From assembly GCA_004335835.1 (NCBI GenBank), contig RWJK01001950.1:1-64000 (forward strand): a stretch of DNA of 64,000 nt, in the 5' to 3' direction. The notes under the pieces were generated by a model that searched no databases, had not been told where the DNA came from, and was given only the letters and a program-made list of their open reading frames with translations. This document shows, piece by piece, positions 61,101 to 64,000 of this stretch. This DNA is from Scenedesmus sp. ARA3. Its lineage: Eukaryota; Chlorophyta; Chlorophyceae; Sphaeropleales; Scenedesmaceae. The position numbers were made by a program, and so were the translations under genes. The number at the start of each line of letters is the position of its first letter. The first letter of the stretch is position 1.

Positions 61101-64000
61101 AATGCTGCTGCCCAAAGCAAGCTCCTCTGCAGCTGCCTCGCCCGCTGTGCGCTGCCATGCTGCTGCTGGGATGCTGCAATCCTCCTGCTCCATGCCAGCT
61201 CCCATGTACGGTATCTGCCTGTACAGAGGGTTGCTGGCCTGCAGCTCCACAATGTGGCTGCGCAGCTTGGAGCGCAGCCCATTGATCTGCATCTCCAGCT
61301 GCGAGATGGTGTGCAGGCTGATGGTGGCCAGCTGCTGGCTGCCTGACATGTGCCGCACCTCAGCAAGCACCTGGCAGATGGCGCTCACCTGCAGTGCACC
61401 ACAGCAGCAGTCGCGTTGGTGTTGATGTATAGCAGAGAACAGCCAGTGGCAGACACACAGCGCATGCCGCGCAAGGGAGAAAACGGCACATGAATGTACG
61501 CTGTCATAACTTGGTACCCTCAAATTGACAGCAAGCTACAGTAGTGGCAGCAACTGCGGGCAGCAAAGCCCACACGGTTGCAAATCAAGGAGGCAGCAGA
61601 CTACACTGTTGACCAGGCATGTACAACAGCCACACACTGCTTTTGCAGGCCACCCTTGCGCCAGCAGCAGCCCAACAGCACCCGCCACTCACCAGGGCTC
61701 CCGGGCTGGGCTTCACTCCCCTTGCCTCCGCCAGCAACCTGGCCAGCTGCTGCTCTAGGCTGGACAACATCTCCTGCTTCTGCTGCAGCCGTGCAGTTGC
61801 ATTGTCAAGCACTGCCCTGGCACGCAGCTGCTGCCCTGCTCCATCTCCCGCGTCCTCTGCTGCTGCTACTGCCGCCACTATTGGCGCAGTCAGCAGCTGC
61901 TCAAAGGACACGAGCAGGCCAGCAAACCCACGCTGCTCAACTGTGCTGCGCGGTACCACCAGCTGCTGCAGTATGGCCAGCAGCTGCTGGTCATACAGCT
62001 GCAGCTGCTCGACAGTGTGCTGCCTCACCAGCCGGATGCTGCTGTTGGTGGCCTCAAAGCAGCCCAGCACGTCACCACAGACCTGGATGAGGAATGCTGC
62101 TGCGGCTGGTGCTGCTGCATACAGCTTGTCTGCCATGTCCTGCTGCCCTGCCAGGGGGCTGGAACCTAGCTGCTGCTGTGCAGAAAGGCTAGCAACCTTG
62201 CAGAGGCCCCGCAGCTTGCTCACCAGCTGAGTGTACTGCAGGTATGTGTCTGCGCACCCCATCTGATCCTTGATAGCTTTGGTGAGGCGGCGCAGCTCCA
62301 GCGCGTGCGGCGCCTGCTTAGACAGCTGCTGTAGCTGCGCCAGCATGCGCTGGCCAGCTGCCAAGCTGGTTACGCGCAGGTGTCTGTCATGCAGCTGGCG
62401 CACGTGCTGCTCTAGCTCCTGTGCCTGGCTGCGCAAGCCAAACACAGAAACAGGCATGGCCTTCATCTTCTGCTTAGCAGCAGTTGCTTCCGAGCGCACA
62501 TCTGTAGAATCTAGCACATCTGCAAGGCAGTCCTGCAGCTGCTGCACCTGCAGCAGCAGCTGCTGGGCATGCTGAAGCAGCTTGATCTGCTCCTGGTTGC
62601 TGTGCTGCTGCAGCGCTGCTGCCAGGAAGCCTTGAGCAGCTGCGCTTGCTGCTGGTGGTGCTGTTAGTGTTTCAGCACCTGGAGACCCCGCTGTGCCTGC
62701 CAGCACCAGCTGCTTGACCCTGCTGCTCAACAGCACCAGCAGCTCGTGCTGCGCCTCTGCTGACTCATCATCATCTGCTGCTGTTGCTGACAGATAATGT
62801 GGCTTTACCTGCTCCATGCGTTGCGGCTCCTCCTCCAGCCAAGCCTGCAGCGGCGCCATCACATCTTGCATGCTGCTGCTATCAGCAACCACATGAGCAG
62901 CCGATGGTCGTCCAGGCTGCTGCTGCCACACCAGCGCAGCAGGGCAGGCTGCTGCATCTGCACTGCTGCCGTCCACCACCAGCAGCACTTGAAGACGAGG
63001 TGCACCAGCCGCCGTGCCATCCAGGCTGCTGCAGGCTGCCTCATGCAGGCTGCAGAGGGTGTCTCGCAGGTCATCAAGCTGCAGCACCTGCACTGCCGTA
63101 ATGCTGGCTGCTGCAGCCGCAGGCAGGCCAAGCAGCAGGTCAGCCCAGCAGCTGGCAAGCGCGGGCGACAGGCTGGCAGCGCCTGCACCTTGCAGGCAGC
63201 GCCCAAATTGCCCAGACTGAGCTACATGCAGCGGCAGAGGCTGAGACCCGCCTGCTGCACTTGCTGCCCCTGCCGCCTTGCAGTCTGCCAGAAGTGCCTC
63301 TGCGAGGCTGCTGTGGGCCGTGCACTGCGTGTGAGACAGCCACCTCAGCAGCTGGCATGCATCCTCACCATCTGCAAGCACATCAACTGCTTCGGCTGCT
63401 TGCTGGAGACTGGCAATAGCTGCATTACTGTGCAATGCTTTGAGCTCTTGCTTCTGCTGCCTCTTCTGCTGCTTCCTCTTTGCCTTCTGTTTCTTCTTGA
63501 TCCTGCTGCCTGTCCTCTGGCGGTGGCTGGCATCTGCACTGCTGCCGCCAAATGATGCCCCCTGTGCAGCCTGGCTTAGCGCCTTGTCAGCGCCCTCCAG
63601 AGCTGCAGCCAGCCCATTTGCCAGGGTGGCTTGACAGCTGAGAACTGCCAGCCTGTCAACCAGCGCTGCTGTGATGCCAGGCCCCTGGCTGGCCCCAGCA
63701 GCAGCAGCCAGCAGCAGCGACTCTGGCAGCATGAGGCCACTGCACCAACGGCATGCTGCTAGCTGCAGCAGCACTGACAGCCGCTTCAGCACCAGAGCCT
63801 GCTCCTCCTGCCCTTGACGCAGGCTCTGCTGCACAATGGCGCTGATGGTGGTGCTGATGTCATCGTGACAGTGCCAGATTGGCCGCAGCAGCAGGCTCTG
63901 CAGCTGCCACACCAGCGCCCTGTTGTGGCTTTTTTCCATCAAGTAGCTGGCTTCAAGCATGCTGCTGCCCAAAGCATGGCTGCAGAGCTCCTGCTGCCAC
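37408..64000 (-). CDS. Giant multidomain protein with four C-terminal VWA domains (5' end outside window)
   Basis: Eighteen visible exons (5' to 3'): 64000-61693 (open at the window edge), 61388-59950, 59569-59026, 58749-57487, 57198-56191, 55619-55428, 55143-53743, 53341-51961, 51647-44457, 44177-44098, 43825-43058, 42739-41924, 41689-40561, 40235-39514, 39212-39076, 38770-38647, 38401-38238, 37972-37408. All joins keep phase, giving 21,232 nt and 7,076 residues before the stop at 37408. In order, the protein has a long Ala/Gln/Leu helical and coiled-coil region (to about residue 2250), a mixed beta-rich segment, ASH/Hydin-like beta-sandwich repeats (about 2900-3600), more helices, a Gly/Ala/Ser-rich tract, and four VWA domains (about 6240-7040). 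No Walker A motif or AAA unit was seen. VWA domains bind partners through a metal-ion site. A huge intracellular scaffold or cytoskeletal/ciliary role is inferred. The least certain junctions are the exon starting at 43825 and the donor at 55428. Confidence 0.82.
37480..38290 (-). other. VWA domain 4 of the giant protein
   Basis: Encoded by the last two exons (38401-38238 and 37972-37408). The metal-ion site reads FCLDSSGSMSGRPW, with the phase-2 intron between Gly and Pro. The second metal loop is GGGTCFTPAL, the third is FMSDGDDGGG, and a final beta strand is QVHTIAFG. This is the closest of the four to classical VWA proteins. Confidence 0.85.
38647..39760 (-). other. VWA domain 3 of the giant protein, VwkA-like
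   Basis: VDVCFCIDVTGSMSGWIEAC is the DxTxS metal-site variant seen in alpha-kinase VwkA-type VWA domains. It continues with VRWGLVAYRDVGD, then GGGDEPEDMMAAL and FLVLIADSPAHGR, over exons 40235-39514, 39212-39076 and 38770-38647. GGDEPEDMMAAL followed by DSPAHGR is characteristic of that subfamily. No kinase domain follows. Confidence 0.85.
39960..40795 (-). other. VWA domain 2 of the giant protein, midasin-like
   Basis: The metal site VALLLDVSQSMQGHL and the strand DFVVMTFGAAP lie in exon 41689-40561. The second half, KIFVISDGYGTSGLAL and VEVVGLSVGFDRS with KLPSALPDAL, lies in the next exon. The order and spacing resemble the MIDAS domain of midasin (Rea1/MDN1). Confidence 0.8.
40395..40490 (+). 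repeat. Degenerate CAAG/CACG tetranucleotide repeat in an intron
   Basis: CAAG and CACG/CGCA units run through the intron 40236-40560 of the giant gene. Confidence 0.75.
41600..42370 (-). other. VWA domain 1 of the giant protein, midasin-like
   Basis: The metal site is VAVLLDNSGSMSRL. It is followed by RRLEMRFAVVRFGRAHGQVV, a TFDEGTYPA loop, and HHRLVLALVDGL. The last strand IKLAVLNLYD falls in the following exon. LEMRFAVVRFG plus a FTFE/MTFDE loop is typical of the midasin MIDAS domain. Confidence 0.8.
45410..47690 (-). repeat. Gly/Ala/Ser-rich coding minisatellite in the giant gene
   Basis: About 760 residues of imperfect units of the kind SQGSAGAAGAAGAGGSSDAA (15-30 residues each), ending with simpler (GGAAGTGSGGAAGA)n units at 45480-45740. 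All are in frame on the minus strand within the 7.2-kb exon. The composition (Gly, Ala, Ser, some Asp/Thr/Val) recalls silk fibroins and elastin-like linkers. The DNA is so depleted in stops that other frames on both strands also stay open. Confidence 0.9.
50580..52825 (-). other. ASH/Hydin-like beta-sandwich repeats of the giant protein
   Basis: Several consecutive units show the ASH (ASPM-SPD-2-Hydin) pattern. Examples are SVAVDFGAQLTG with LRIINAASKPLQLQLL, then AAIDFGVVPCYKPAVRHVLRV with SNNTGVAVRL and ALEPAAVVLQPYE, then EFIISNAGSLPLEVDF and LSIRNTGNATAYVSVEYN. Such Ig-like domains are common in ciliary and centrosomal proteins and in membrane-coat relatives. They span exon 53341-51961 and the start of the 7.2-kb exon. 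Confidence 0.6.
51126..51165 (-). repeat. Triplet tract encoding poly-Ser in the giant gene
   Basis: A CTG run on the plus strand, read as AGC on the minus strand, encodes about 13 serines between two ASH-like units. Confidence 0.8.
55150..55194 (-). repeat. (CTG/GCT)n tract at the end of an intron of the giant gene
   Basis: A triplet run directly before the GCGCACCAG acceptor of exon 55143-53743. Without splicing it would read as about 16 alanines. Splicing is supported because the upstream open frame ends in an unrelated stop-containing stretch and the phase matches the previous exon. Confidence 0.65.
55869..56057 (+). repeat. Nine 21-bp tandem repeats in an intron of the giant gene
   Basis: Nine head-to-tail units of GCACAGCATGTATGTAGGCAA, differing by G/A at two positions. 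They lie in the intron 55620-56190. Because 21 is a multiple of three, the repeats also stay open as protein (LAYIHAV units on the minus strand), but a clean GT donor at 56190 places them outside the coding sequence. Confidence 0.9.
59026..59569 (-). other. Coiled-coil exon of the giant protein
   Basis: This exon encodes DIDKLEERLEELQRQRQRAE and further Glu/Gln/Lys/Arg-rich heptads up to about VEAEQAKQQAV, followed by an Ala-rich helix. It is the clearest coiled coil in the window and suggests oligomerisation. Confidence 0.7.

Overview
This window is nuclear DNA from an intron-rich eukaryote, most likely a green alga of the Chlorophyceae. The evidence is short introns with GTGAGT/GTGCGC-type donors and (C)TGCAG acceptors, pervasive CAG/CTG triplet tracts inside exons and introns, Ala/Gln/Ser/Gly-rich proteins, and volvocine-like (Ser-Pro)n linkers. 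The family level (for example Scenedesmaceae) is a guess from composition only. There is one 50-N assembly gap. No bacterial, viral or organellar genes were seen.

The layout from left to right is as follows. (1) The 3' tail of an unidentified + strand gene ends at 100. (2) The last two exons of an exosome CSL4-like gene lie at 1564-2331 (+). (3) An 11-exon minus-strand gene (5279-11756) encodes a secreted lectin with a signal peptide, one C-type-lectin-like domain and three malectin domains separated by Ser/Pro/Ala linkers. (4) A + strand gene for a small membrane protein starts at 15934 and runs into the gap at 17380-17429; its joins are partly unresolved. (5) An 8-exon minus gene (17954-21320) encodes a secreted, repeat-rich, alanine-rich silk-like protein. 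(6) A 7-exon minus gene (23115-26340) encodes a START-like lipid-binding protein. (7) An 8-exon minus gene (27112-29306) encodes a 154-residue two-EF-hand protein and includes a 10-nt microexon. (8) A 9-exon plus gene (30021-36977) encodes a very long gamma-tubulin complex component of the GCP5 type. (9) From 37408 to beyond 64000, the minus strand is a single giant gene. Its 18 visible exons give about 7,076 residues with no start in the window: a long helical N-terminal part, ASH/Hydin-like beta-sandwich repeats, a Gly/Ala/Ser-rich tract of about 760 residues, and four tandem von Willebrand A domains at the C terminus.

For genes 3, 5, 6, 7, 8 and 9, I placed each splice site by hand and checked that reading phase is kept across every junction. 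The summed coding lengths are whole numbers of codons: 3,006, 2,169, 1,587, 465 and 5,097 nt, and 21,232 nt for the open-ended giant gene (one base of a split codon plus 7,077 codons). Products 3 and 5 look extracellular or cell-wall associated. Gene 8 acts at microtubule nucleation sites. The giant protein could be a cytoskeletal, ciliary or scaffold factor; its function is not known from sequence. The genes do not form an obvious pathway. The remaining stretches (2.3-5.3 kb, 11.8-15.9 kb, 21.3-23.1 kb and shorter gaps) hold no gene I can support.
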